NCBI GenBank assembly: GCA_903822005.1
Contig: CAIJNL010000014.1
Location: 62,001 to 126,000, forward strand
Direction of reading: 5' to 3'
Origin: an uncultured Nitrospiraceae bacterium
GTDB lineage: Bacteria; Nitrospirota; Thermodesulfovibrionia; Thermodesulfovibrionales; Dissulfurispiraceae
DNA: 64,000 bases
This document shows, in pieces, positions 52,376 through 61,067 of the stretch. The notes under the pieces were generated by a model. The model searched no databases, was not told the origin of the DNA, and saw only the letters and a program-made list of their open reading frames with translations. Position 1 is the stretch's first letter; every line of letters begins with the position of its first letter. Made by a program: the position numbers and the translations under genes.

Positions 52376-53770
52376 TTATGCAGTCTTCTGAAGTTCAGGC
52401 AGCACTTTGCCGGGATTGTAGGTTCCGTCCGGATCAAAGGCCACTTTAACATTTCTCATGGAAGCTAGATCCTGGCTGCTGCAGATGAGCTGCATGCCGT
52501 GGATTTTTTCGACACCGATTCCATGCTCTCCGCTGATAGTCCCTCCCATGTCAGCGCAGACTTTCAGGATCTCGTTAGCTGCTGCATGGACCCGTTTCAG
52601 TTCATCCGCGTCCCTCTCATCAAACAGTATCAACGGATGAAGGTTGCCGTCTCCGGCATGGAACACATTGGCGATAGGAAGGTTATATTTCTTTCCGATG
52701 GCGATAACTTTTGCGAGCGTTTCAGGCAGTTTGGTCCTGGGCACTGTTCCGTCATTTACCATATAATTGGGACGCAGCCTGCCAACGGCCCCGAAAGCGC
52801 CCTTGCGCCCGGCCCATATCTTGTCACGTTCCGCCTGGTCCTTGGCAACCCGGATCTCACGCACATGGTGCTTCTTGCAGATATCGAGGATGCGATTGGT
52901 CAGCCGTTCCATGCCGTCACTCAGTCCATCAAGTTCAATGATCAGGATTGCGGCCGCGTCTTTGGGCAGGCCCATATTATATGCCTCTTCAACCGCCTTG
53001 ATCGTAAGATTGTCCATCATTTCGAGCGTAGCCGGAATAATACCGTCGGCAATAATTGCTGATACCGTATCGCCGCCCTCTTCGATCGAATTGAAAATGC
53101 ACATCATGGTTTTTACAGCCTCTGCCTTCGGCATAATCCGGAGGATCGCTTTCGTCATGATGCCAAGGGTCCCCTCAGAGCCCACAAAAACACCGGACAG
53201 GTCATACCCGGGGTTGTCCAGCGCCTTGCCCCCGATCTGGACCACTTCACCATTGTAAAGGACCAGCTCACCACCCAGGACATGATTGCTCGTGACCCCA
53301 TATTTCAGGCAGTGGGGACCTCCTGAGTTCTCGCCGATATTCCCTCCAAGTGTCGAGGCCTTTTCGCTTGCAGGATCGGGTTGATAGAGGTAGCCATGTT
53401 TTGCAAGAAAATTTTTCAGGTTCAGCGTTATCACCCCGGGCTGCACCACAACACGCTGATTTTCGATGTCCAGCTCCAGGATATTGTTCATCCTGGTCAG
53501 CACTATTGCAATGCCGCCCTGAAGGCTGATGCTGCCGCCGCTCAGATTTGTTCCTGCACCGCGCGCGATTACGCGAATACCGTTGTCATGCGCAAACTTC
53601 ACTACTTTTGAGACCTGTTCGGTGGAGGTGGGAAGTACGATGCAGTCCGGTTTTGAACGGATCAGGGAAGCGTCGTACTCGTACAGCTGGATTTGCATGT
53701 CCGTACCGAGCACACTCTCTTTGCCGATCAGCCGGTTCAGCTCTTTGACCATCTTCTCTTTTTCCATCAT
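52376..53770 (-). CDS. glcD: Glycolate/D-lactate dehydrogenase catalytic FAD subunit (GlcD-like)
   Basis: The 464-residue protein has the VAO/PCMH FAD signature VIARGAGTNLSGGS and NQRVVVQPGVITLNLKNFL. The cap domain has the substrate region NVFHAGDGNLHPLILFDERD and EHGIGVEKI near the end, ending AFDPDGTYNPGKVLP. Family members oxidise glycolate, D-lactate or D-2-hydroxyglutarate. GGAG lies 3 or 6 bp before two tandem ATG codons (53770, 53767), the second being better spaced. It is the first gene of the glc unit and is preceded by leader element A. Confidence 0.88.
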   Translation of the reverse strand: MMEKEKMVKELNRLIGKESVLGTDMQIQLYEYDASLIRSKPDCIVLPTSTEQVSKVVKFAHDNGIRVIARGAGTNLSGGSISLQGGIAIVLTRMNNILELDIENQRVVVQPGVITLNLKNFLAKHGYLYQPDPASEKASTLGGNIGENSGGPHCLKYGVTSNHVLGGELVLYNGEVVQIGGKALDNPGYDLSGVFVGSEGTLGIMTKAILRIMPKAEAVKTMMCIFNSIEEGGDTVSAIIADGIIPATLEMMDNLTIKAVEEAYNMGLPKDAAAILIIELDGLSDGMERLTNRILDICKKHHVREIRVAKDQAERDKIWAGRKGAFGAVGRLRPNYMVNDGTVPRTKLPETLAKVIAIGKKYNLPIANVFHAGDGNLHPLILFDERDADELKRVHAAANEILKVCADMGGTISGEHGIGVEKIHGMQLICSSQDLASMRNVKVAFDPDGTYNPGKVLPELQKTA

Positions 53771-53828
53771 GGGCTCCTTATTGATGCCGTCTTTTTTTTG
53801 ATTCTCAGCTGATAATGACCTTACCTTC

Positions 53829-54003
53829 CAAAAAAAACAAAGGCCGGACCTTCAAAGGTTTCCCTTATCCGGCCCGGCCTCTTCATTCAAAAAGGTTCGT
53901 AATAATCCGTCCCCCTCCAGAAGCATCAAGTCGCAGCGAAATCATCAATCACTCTATGTCTTACGGTAGCACTAAATTAGCATTATCCCTTTTTCGCTGT
54001 CAA
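53829..54003 (-). promoter_or_regulatory. Promoter-leader-terminator element A (glc operon)
   Basis: On the minus strand TTGACA (53998-54003) and GCTAAT (53976-53981) are 16 bp apart. The leader contains TGCTTCTGGAGGGGGAC. It ends in a terminator at 53841-53880: outer stem AGGCCGG/CCGGCCT, inner AAGG-GAAA-CCTT with a GNRA loop, then a TTTGTTTTTTTT tail. The glcD start is only 60 bp beyond, so read-through must be regulated. It aligns over about 165 bp with element B at 49338-49506. Confidence 0.8.
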
Positions 54004-54038
54004 TGGGTGATATTGCAATTAATCAGGAATAAATAAGA

Positions 54039-55061
54039 TTACTTGCCCTTATCCGGCCCGGCATCGGCCATTGTAGCTGCAAGACGAATGGCCTCGCTCA
54101 TGCTGCGACTGTCAGCAATACCTTTGCCGGCAATATCAAAAGCGGTGCCGTGGTCAACAGATGTTCTTATAAAAGGCAGCCCCACAGTCACATTAACTCC
54201 TGTTTCAAAGCCGAGCAACTTGATCGGGATATGCCCCTGATCGTGATACATGACGACCACGATATCAAATTCCTTTTTGATTACAGCGCGGTAAAATACT
54301 GTGTCCGGGGGAACAGGTCCGGTTACCGCGAGGCCGAGCTTGAGTGACTCCTCTATGGCCGGAATAATTTCATTGATTTCTTCAGTGCCGAACAGCCCGC
54401 CCTCTCCTGAATGAGCATTGAACCCGGCCACCGCGATCCGGGGTGAAGTAATCCCCATTTTACGCAGCGTCTCGCCTGCCAGTTTTATTATTCTCAGCAC
54501 CCTCTCTTTTGTTATGAGATCGCAAGCCTTACGCATGGAGACATGTGTACAGACATGAATGACCTTCAGTGGACCCGATACCAGCATCATCGCATAATCC
54601 TTCGTTCCGGAAAGGGCCGCAAGTATCTCGGTATGGCCGGGATACTTGCAGCCTCCCTGGCTCAAGGCCTCTTTGTTAAGAGGGGCCGTAGCAATGGCGT
54701 CTATCTCCCCGTCAAGCGCCATCTTGACCGCTCTTTCTATAAATTCATACGCGGCCTTGCCCGCACGCCCGTCAACCCTCGAAAATGGCAGATCAGCCGG
54801 CAAATTAGCAAGATCGAGAACATCCAGAGTCCCGAAGATAAAACGGGCCTCGCTTATATCACTTATGCCGCTGACCGTCACAGGGGCTTTAACTACAGAG
54901 ACCGCTCTTTCCATGATGCCCTTGTCACCGATGATAAGCGGCCTGCAATAGTCATACGTCTCTTTGTCCGTCAGGGCCTTTACGATAATTTCGGGCCCGA
55001 CACCGGCCCCGTCTCCCATGGTAATGCCGATCAGCGGTCTGCGCCCGGAATTATTCTTCAT
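54039..55061 (-). CDS. pdxA2: PdxA-family 4-phosphohydroxy-acid dehydrogenase (PdxA2 type)
   Basis: The 340-residue protein begins GITMGDGAGVGPEIIVKAL and carries the metal/substrate residues in GHTEILA, THVSMRKACDLI, YHDQGHIPIKLLGF and DHGTAFDIAGKG. Classic PdxA oxidises 4-phosphohydroxy-L-threonine for vitamin B6. The PdxA2 branch oxidises 4-phospho-D-threonate or -erythronate to dihydroxyacetone phosphate plus CO2. The start at 55061 overlaps the stop of a four-carbon acid sugar kinase (ATGA), and that coupling points to PdxA2. Confidence 0.85.
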   Translation of the reverse strand: MKNNSGRRPLIGITMGDGAGVGPEIIVKALTDKETYDYCRPLIIGDKGIMERAVSVVKAPVTVSGISDISEARFIFGTLDVLDLANLPADLPFSRVDGRAGKAAYEFIERAVKMALDGEIDAIATAPLNKEALSQGGCKYPGHTEILAALSGTKDYAMMLVSGPLKVIHVCTHVSMRKACDLITKERVLRIIKLAGETLRKMGITSPRIAVAGFNAHSGEGGLFGTEEINEIIPAIEESLKLGLAVTGPVPPDTVFYRAVIKKEFDIVVVMYHDQGHIPIKLLGFETGVNVTVGLPFIRTSVDHGTAFDIAGKGIADSRSMSEAIRLAATMADAGPDKGK

Positions 55062-56353
55062 TTCGCGGCTCCACTGGTTTCGTGCCTGAGACATTCTACG
55101 GATTTACATAACGCCTCTTCATCCCCAAAAGCCCCCGCTTTCGTCACAACCATCAAGCCGTCGCAAGTCCCGCCAGTGAGCAATCCCACGGGTATTCCAG
55201 GAGCAACCTCCCGGACAACCTTAAAACCAGTGGCCGAAAGGGCTTTGCAGCAGCTGAGGGCAATGTCTCCTCCGGTCAGGACAAGTCCGCCCAACTTCAT
55301 GCTTGTGGCTATCTGCCTGCAAAGCTCGCCCACAGAGGCGGCTACTGATTCAGCTGTCTCCTGGCTCGAGAGGCCGACTGAAGAGCCGGTATCTTTAGTT
55401 TTCGAGACTGTTTCTTCGCTGTAGCCCGATGTAATTACAACGGTCCTGCCAGAACCTGCCATTGACAAGGTCATTTTGACGCAGCGTTGAATTTCAGCAG
55501 GTGCTGTTTCCGGACGCAATAGAGCAGAAGGATTAATCTCGATATGAACAACATCAGGCAGCTTGATCAGCTTTGATACCTGCCCGCGGGTTATATTGCT
55601 TACGCTGCCTGCTATCACTACCACCGGGTCTGACGAGGTCGTTTTATCTTCCGCTTCCGGCACAGGAATATGTGCAGCGAGTCCGGCAGATCCGACCCAT
55701 AGCACCGGCTTGTCAAACAATACGGCAGCCTCGACGATATCTTTGAAATGTCCTTCATTCCATACATCGCAGACTATTACCTGTCGGCCTTCTGCCATCA
55801 GTTCTTTCAGTCTGTTCATTATGCCTTCCGGCCCTGCCAGAATTGATTTGATGCCGACATGTCCGACCTTTCTTTTCGTCTGGCCGGCCAACAGTGTCGG
55901 CAGGTGAGACTCTTTTACAGGACACTTAAGGTCTCTCGAAATTTCCGTGGCCTCCAGGGGAACACCCTGCAGCATCAGATAACCGCCGACTGTCACCCGT
56001 CCGGTTTTTGGAAAGGCCGGGGCGACAATCGCAAACTCCTGGGCGCAGGTATCCATGATGCCGTCAATCTCTGACCCCAGGTTGCCGCGCAGCGTAGAGT
56101 CGACCTTTTTGTAAATGGTTTTGAACGGTCCCTCACAAAACAGGGCAGCGGCCTTTGCGGCCTGCTGATAGGCCTGTTCAGGTGAGATCGCCCTGCTGTT
56201 TGTATCAACAACAACCACGTCCGCATCAATGGCGCCGACAGAATTGTCTGTGCTCATCAAAACGACTGTACTTAATCCCTGTTTGGCGAACTGGACGCCG
56301 GTGTCATTGGCCCCTGTCAGATCATCTGCGATTACAGCAATTTTATTACGCAT
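55058..56353 (-). CDS. Four-carbon acid sugar kinase (DUF1537/OtnK-DtnK family)
   Basis: The 431-residue protein starts at 56353, where GGAG lies 9 bp upstream; an earlier in-frame ATG has none. It has VIADDLTGANDTGVQFAKQG, STLRGNLGSEID and PAFPKTGRVTVGGYL in the N-domain. The C-domain has VLTGGDIALS and VGLLTGGTCDGLMVVTKAG. These kinases phosphorylate D-threonate, D-erythronate or related acids at C4. Together with the overlapping PdxA2 gene it completes a two-step path from a C4 sugar acid to dihydroxyacetone phosphate. The exact acid is unknown. Confidence 0.87.
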   Translation of the reverse strand: MRNKIAVIADDLTGANDTGVQFAKQGLSTVVLMSTDNSVGAIDADVVVVDTNSRAISPEQAYQQAAKAAALFCEGPFKTIYKKVDSTLRGNLGSEIDGIMDTCAQEFAIVAPAFPKTGRVTVGGYLMLQGVPLEATEISRDLKCPVKESHLPTLLAGQTKRKVGHVGIKSILAGPEGIMNRLKELMAEGRQVIVCDVWNEGHFKDIVEAAVLFDKPVLWVGSAGLAAHIPVPEAEDKTTSSDPVVVIAGSVSNITRGQVSKLIKLPDVVHIEINPSALLRPETAPAEIQRCVKMTLSMAGSGRTVVITSGYSEETVSKTKDTGSSVGLSSQETAESVAASVGELCRQIATSMKLGGLVLTGGDIALSCCKALSATGFKVVREVAPGIPVGLLTGGTCDGLMVVTKAGAFGDEEALCKSVECLRHETSGAAK

Positions 56354-56374
56354 ATCAGATTGACTCCATTTCAT

Positions 56375-58483
56375 TTATTTATCGAGGATTTCCCTGACTT
56401 TCCTGAGAAGAGTACCTGGAGAGATCGGTTTGAAGATCAGCTCCGACTCGCCGCGCAGCATCCTGTCCATGTAAAGTTTATCCGCTGTATAACCGCTGAC
56501 AAACAGCGCCCTGATTTCAGGCTTTATAGTTTTGATCGTTTTGTATGCCTCCATGCCGCCCTTCCTGGGCATGATCATGTCTAAAATCAGCATCTGTATT
56601 TCATCTTTATACACAAGAAACTTTTCTATTGCATCCTCTCCGTTCTTTGCCTCAATGACCCTGTAGCCGGCCTCCTGGAGCAGGCCCCGGGAGAGTTTCC
56701 GCAATACCTCATCATCCTCGGCAACGAGAAGCGTTTCTGTCCCGCGGGGAAGCTCTTCATCAGGTGCGGTCCCGTCCGGGCTCTTCTTTTCCGGCTCATC
56801 AGGCAACAGGGGAAGATATATGCTGAAGGTCGTCCCTCTGCCCGGTTGGCTTTCGACATCGATATATCCCTGGTGCTGTTTAATGACGCCATATACCATC
56901 GAAAGACCGAGACCGGTGCCCTTGCCCACTTCCTTGGTGGTAAAAAATGGCTCAAAAATCCTCATCCGCGTTTTTTCATCCATGCCAATACCCGAGTCTG
57001 TTACCGACACAACCGCATACACGCCAGGGTCTCCAAAGCCATGAATCCGTTTAAAAGTTGCATCCAGTGCTATGGTGTCGGTCTCTATGGTCAGGATGCC
57101 GCCATGAGGCATGGCATCCCTTGCATTATTGGCCAGGTTTATCAATACCAGCTCAATCTGCCCGCGGTCGGCATAAACTATCGTGTCCTCCTTTAATACT
57201 GTCTTGAGTTCGATGTTCTCTCCTATGCCCCTGCGGAGCAGCGTATTCAACCGCCCGATGATTTCGTTAAGATCCACAGGCTGGGGATTCAATACCTGCC
57301 TCCTGCTGAATGCCAGCAGATCGTGGGTAAGATGGGCCGCGCGGTCTGAAGCATCAAGTATGTGTTGAACGTATCCTTTCAGGGGCGAATCGTCCCCCAT
57401 TTTCATCCGTAAAAGATCGGCGTACCCGATTATTGCCATAAGGATATTGTTGAAGTCATGGGCAATCCCGCCGGCAAGCTGACCGACCGCCTCCATCTTC
57501 TGGGACTGGCGGAGCTGTTCATTAACGACCGAGAGTTCGTCATTGCTTTTTTGTATCCTGCGCCGCAATGACCGGTTCCAGAAAAGGATCATAATCGTAA
57601 ACACAATCAGGCCTGAACCCATTACCGCCAGCCAGAAGGTGCCGGTCTTCAGGATAGGCGGAGATTCCGGATAAATCCATTTGCGAAAAATTTCCTGCCG
57701 TTCTTCCTGCGAGATGGAGGCGAGCGCTTTTGAAAGGATACTGTTGAGTATGGGCCAGTCTTTGCGGGAGCCGAAGCAGAACTTATAGCTGAAATCAACG
57801 TTGCCTATTACTGTCAGGTTGTTGATTTTCCCTTCCTGAATGTAATAGGAGGCACGCGCCATGTCGATAATTGCGGCGTCAACCGATCCGAAAGAGGCTT
57901 CCTGCAGGATAGTCTGCTCATCCCGCATGGGCACTATTGTCACTGAATTCCGATATTTTTCGAGGTATTTTTCGACAGCAGTGCCCTTAACTACTGCTAT
58001 TCTTGTCCCGCCCAGTTTCTCAAGAGTCGTTGGACCCGCAAGAACTCCGTTCCTGGCCACAATCTTGTTTTCCAAAACAATATAGGGCGGGGTGAAATTA
58101 AAGTCTTCTGCCCTTTCCGGCGACCAGACAAAGGCAGCTACGGTATCCACATCTTTTTTTCTTGCTCCCTCGAGCTGGTCTTTCTGAGTGTCATAATATA
58201 CCACCCTGAAGCTGATCCCCAGGCGGCGCTCAATGAGATTCATATAGTCGATGGTGAGACCGTGGAAGCTGGTTATGCTTTCAGCCCTTATCATAAGGGG
58301 CGGGTTGTCGCGGACAGCTATCCTTATTACGGGATGTTCGGTCAGCCACTGTTTTTCTTCAGGCGAGAGCAGTACCTGCTCGGAAGGCGCGGCATCCCCT
58401 CCCGCAGTTTCATGAATAGAAAAACAGAAATGGAAAACACCGACTATCAGAATACAGACGATTATTACTGTTAAGCGTCTCAT
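56375..58483 (-). CDS. Hybrid sensor histidine kinase with periplasmic solute-binding domain
   Basis: The 702-residue protein has a signal/anchor helix (1-25) and a type 3 periplasmic solute-binding domain (about 45-265, beginning LTEHPVIRIAVRDNPPLMI). A membrane helix (about 278-300) leads to a coiled coil, a HisKA domain with GGIAHDFNNIL (His near 342), a HATPase domain (GTGLGLSMVYGVI) and a C-terminal receiver with LILDMIMP (Asp near 635). It should sense an external amino acid or organic acid. It ends 21 bp before the kinase gene start, so it may control or be co-transcribed with the C4-acid genes. No partner response regulator with an output domain is adjacent. Confidence 0.9.
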   Translation of the reverse strand: MRRLTVIIVCILIVGVFHFCFSIHETAGGDAAPSEQVLLSPEEKQWLTEHPVIRIAVRDNPPLMIRAESITSFHGLTIDYMNLIERRLGISFRVVYYDTQKDQLEGARKKDVDTVAAFVWSPERAEDFNFTPPYIVLENKIVARNGVLAGPTTLEKLGGTRIAVVKGTAVEKYLEKYRNSVTIVPMRDEQTILQEASFGSVDAAIIDMARASYYIQEGKINNLTVIGNVDFSYKFCFGSRKDWPILNSILSKALASISQEERQEIFRKWIYPESPPILKTGTFWLAVMGSGLIVFTIMILFWNRSLRRRIQKSNDELSVVNEQLRQSQKMEAVGQLAGGIAHDFNNILMAIIGYADLLRMKMGDDSPLKGYVQHILDASDRAAHLTHDLLAFSRRQVLNPQPVDLNEIIGRLNTLLRRGIGENIELKTVLKEDTIVYADRGQIELVLINLANNARDAMPHGGILTIETDTIALDATFKRIHGFGDPGVYAVVSVTDSGIGMDEKTRMRIFEPFFTTKEVGKGTGLGLSMVYGVIKQHQGYIDVESQPGRGTTFSIYLPLLPDEPEKKSPDGTAPDEELPRGTETLLVAEDDEVLRKLSRGLLQEAGYRVIEAKNGEDAIEKFLVYKDEIQMLILDMIMPRKGGMEAYKTIKTIKPEIRALFVSGYTADKLYMDRMLRGESELIFKPISPGTLLRKVREILDK

Positions 58484-58596
58484 AAACCACCTTCCCGGCC
58501 TACAGGTGTGTTCATCGATTACCTTGTTCCTAATAAAAACTTTATTTAATACTTTATCATATTTGCTTCGTATTTAATAAGTTAGCACGTTGTAAA

Positions 58597-58844
58597 GCGG
58601 ATAAGGAGCCCGCATCGGAAGAAAGGTCACACCGAGACATCGAGTCAGCCACCCCTGCCGTTTTCAGTTTGTGCCAAGTATTCTATTTGGGAGCTGGCGG
58701 CGGCAACCGGATCGACAGCGCAGCGTCGCCGTTGTATATGCCAAATAGAGACAATTATTAGCGTTTTGCCCGGTCCGGCGTTTATCGGGGATACCCACGA
58801 TGATTCAGCAAGCCGAGATACGATTGCCGATGACAGCATTAAGG
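58597..58844 (+). repeat. Structured intergenic repeat, copy 2 (internally shortened left part)
   Basis: Shares GGTCACACCGAGACATCGAG, GGATCGACAGCGCAGCGTCG and GATTCAGCAAGCCGAGATAC with copy 3 over about 230 bp. The left end (GCGGATAAGGAGCCCG) resembles copy 1, but about 75 bp that follow there are missing. It occupies the divergent gap between the sensor kinase and gpsA; the rest of 58484-58921 holds only AT-rich promoter-like sequence. Confidence 0.75.
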
Positions 58845-58921
58845 ATTGCTCTGCTATTTATTGGTCGGAATGCTGTTAGGATTTGCCAAATAGCTTTGCT
58901 TTTGTATATATTGATAATCTT

Positions 58922-59917
58922 ATGGCATATATTGCGGTAATAGGTGCGGGCAGCTGGGGGACCACCCTGGCGTCCCTTTTGACAGAAAAAGGGTACGACG
59001 TTGCGCTCTGGACCCACGAGCAGGAACTGGCTGTTGAGATCAACAGGGAAAAGACCAACCGTTCATACCTGCCGGGGATCAAATTGCCTGAAACACTTAG
59101 GGCCACCCTCAACTGCGAAGAACTTGCAAAAGCGCGTTACATAGTAAATTCCGTGCCAACACAGTTCATCAGGGACATATTCACCCGGCTTAAGCCCTGT
59201 ATTGACGAACAGGCCGTGATAGTAAGCGCTTCAAAGGGCATTGAGGTAAAAACTCTCCTGACCCCTTCGATGATACTGCAGGAGATCACCGGTCAGCCGG
59301 TCTGCGTCCTTTCCGGGCCCAGCTTTGCAAGAGAAGTGGCTGAAAAAAAACCGACTGCAGTTACGCTGGCATCCGCTGATAAAAAGACAGGCCTGCTGAT
59401 GCAGGAGATTCTTAATACCGATTACTTCAGGGTCTATACTCATGACGATATTATCGGGGTCGAGATAGGCGGCGCAATGAAGAACGTTATAGCCATTGCC
59501 GCGGGCATATGCGAGGGCATGGGTCTCGGTCATGATTCACGTGCTGCCCTCATTACACGGGGACTTTCCGAAATAGCGAGGCTCGGCATGAAGATGAATG
59601 CCAAAGATATAACCTTTACGGGGCTAAGCGGGCTCGGAGACCTTGTGCTTACCTGTACTGATGAACAGTCGAGAAATTTCACGGTGGGGAGCAAACTCGG
59701 CAAGGGGATGAGACTTGCCGACATCATCAGCCAGACCAGATCTGTTGCTGAAGGGATCGCGACCTCGCTTTCAGCCCATGAACTATCTCTCAAGCACAAT
59801 ATAGATATGCCTATCGCTGAACAGGTATATCAGACGCTCCACAAGGACAAGTCACCCATTGAGGCCCTCAGGGACCTGATGAACCGTTCGCTCAAATCTG
59901 AATTTTACGGGTACTGA
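58922..59917 (+). CDS. gpsA: Glycerol-3-phosphate dehydrogenase [NAD(P)+]
   Basis: The 331-residue enzyme reduces DHAP to sn-glycerol-3-phosphate for phospholipids. Motifs are IAVIGAGSWGTTLASLL, VSASKGIE, VLSGPSFAREVA, the catalytic-lysine region GGAMKNVIAIAAGI and GLSGLGDLVLTC. The ATG at 58922 begins the NAD-binding fold. No SD is visible; TATATT/GATAAT-like boxes lie within 20 bp of it, so the transcript leader may be very short. larB follows after 2 bp. Confidence 0.93.
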   Translation: MAYIAVIGAGSWGTTLASLLTEKGYDVALWTHEQELAVEINREKTNRSYLPGIKLPETLRATLNCEELAKARYIVNSVPTQFIRDIFTRLKPCIDEQAVIVSASKGIEVKTLLTPSMILQEITGQPVCVLSGPSFAREVAEKKPTAVTLASADKKTGLLMQEILNTDYFRVYTHDDIIGVEIGGAMKNVIAIAAGICEGMGLGHDSRAALITRGLSEIARLGMKMNAKDITFTGLSGLGDLVLTCTDEQSRNFTVGSKLGKGMRLADIISQTRSVAEGIATSLSAHELSLKHNIDMPIAEQVYQTLHKDKSPIEALRDLMNRSLKSEFYGY

Positions 59918-59919
59918 TT

Positions 59920-60666
59920 ATGGACACTAAAAAAATAAAAAAACTCCTTGAACAGGTCGAAAAAGGCAGTCTTTCAGCCAACGAGGCCATGAACAGCCTC
60001 AAGCACCTTCCGTATGAAGCAATATCCCGCGCCAAGATAGACCATCACCGCGCCATGAGGACGGACATCCCTGAAGTCATCTTCACAGGAAAAAAGAAAA
60101 CTTCGGATATCGTGAATATCGCCCACTCGATGATGGAGAGGAGCGGCAAGTTCCTTATCACCAGGGCTTCGGAAGAGATTTATAAAGCACTTGGCATCAG
60201 GAAGGCCGTTTTCCATCCTGATTCGGGAATCATCAGTTATGGTGAGCCTAAGAAGAAACATGGACATGTGCTTATACTCGCTGCCGGCACTTCTGACATA
60301 CCGGTCGCTGAAGAGGCAGACCTGACAGCGGCCTTCCTGGGAAGCAAAACGCAGCGCGTTTACGATGTCGGCGTGGCGGGTCTGCACAGGTTGCTCGCCC
60401 ACACTGATGCGTTGAAGACGACGCGCGTGGTAATAGTTGTCGCCGGTATGGAGGGCGCCTTGCCGTCGCTTGTAGGCGGGCTTATAAACAAACCGCTAAT
60501 CGCCGTCCCCACGTCAGTCGGTTACGGCTCGAGTTTCGGGGGTCTGACCGCGCTCTTTGCCATGCTTAACTCATGCGTACCGGGCATTGCGGTGGTCAAT
60601 ATCGATAACGGCTTCGGCGCCGGCTGTCTCGCCCATCGGATCAACATGATGGGCAAAGCCAAATAG
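59920..60666 (+). CDS. larB: Nickel pincer cofactor biosynthesis protein LarB
   Basis: The 248-residue protein has the LarB N-domain (VEKGSLSANEAMNSLKHLPY) and the PurE-like core LILAAGTSDIPVAEEA, VYDVGVAGLHRLL, VVAGMEGALPSLVGGL and PTSVGYGSSFGGLTALFAML. LarB carboxylates and hydrolyses nicotinic acid adenine dinucleotide in the first step to the nickel-pincer nucleotide of LarA-type enzymes. larC and larE are not in the window. It is coupled to gpsA (2-bp gap), not to the LarA-like gene at 1-1268, but it should serve that enzyme. Confidence 0.92.
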   Translation: MDTKKIKKLLEQVEKGSLSANEAMNSLKHLPYEAISRAKIDHHRAMRTDIPEVIFTGKKKTSDIVNIAHSMMERSGKFLITRASEEIYKALGIRKAVFHPDSGIISYGEPKKKHGHVLILAAGTSDIPVAEEADLTAAFLGSKTQRVYDVGVAGLHRLLAHTDALKTTRVVIVVAGMEGALPSLVGGLINKPLIAVPTSVGYGSSFGGLTALFAMLNSCVPGIAVVNIDNGFGAGCLAHRINMMGKAK

Positions 60667-60687
60667 AAACACTACATTACGTCCTTC

Positions 60688-61018
60688 AAAACGGCAAGGG
60701 TAACTGCCTCTTGTCTCGCTGAATAAGCTCACCTTGATGCAACGACCGCATTATCTAAAAGACGCACATTGCTTTTGATTGATCAGAATCGCAAGGAAGG
60801 TCACACCGAGACATCGAGTCAGCCACCCCTGCCATTTTCAGACTTTATCGAGGATTCTGTTTGGAAGCTGTCAGCGGTGACCGGATCGACAGCGCAGCGT
60901 CGCCGTTATATATGACACATGGAGACAGATTTGAGCGTTTTGATAGAACCGGCGTCGACTATGGTTGCCCACAGTGATTCAGCAAGCCGAGATACGGTTA
61001 CCGTTGGCAGCTTCAAGG
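60688..61018 (+). repeat. Structured intergenic repeat, copy 3 (longest form)
   Basis: The first half (60688-60838) is bounded by imperfect inverted arms (AAAACGGCAAGGG with CCCCTGCCATTTT) and aligns with copy 1. The second half (to 61018) aligns with copy 2. One arm position is T-A in copy 1 and C-G here, so pairing is kept. It lies between convergent larB and rimI and fills nearly the whole 400-bp gap. Confidence 0.75.
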
Positions 61019-61067
61019 CACCGAAGTATAATTTGCGGATTATAATGCTGCTGTCATATAAACTTCT

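Noticed and set aside
49342-53960. Short ORFs inside the two leader elements (for example a 20-codon frame starting near 53947)
   Set aside because: Equivalent frames in the two leaders are broken by single-base indels and different stops, so a conserved leader peptide is not supported; structure is the better explanation.
54039-55061. pdxA as a vitamin B6 biosynthesis gene
   Set aside because: Translational overlap with a four-carbon acid sugar kinase and absence of pdxJ or other B6 genes favour the catabolic PdxA2 role.
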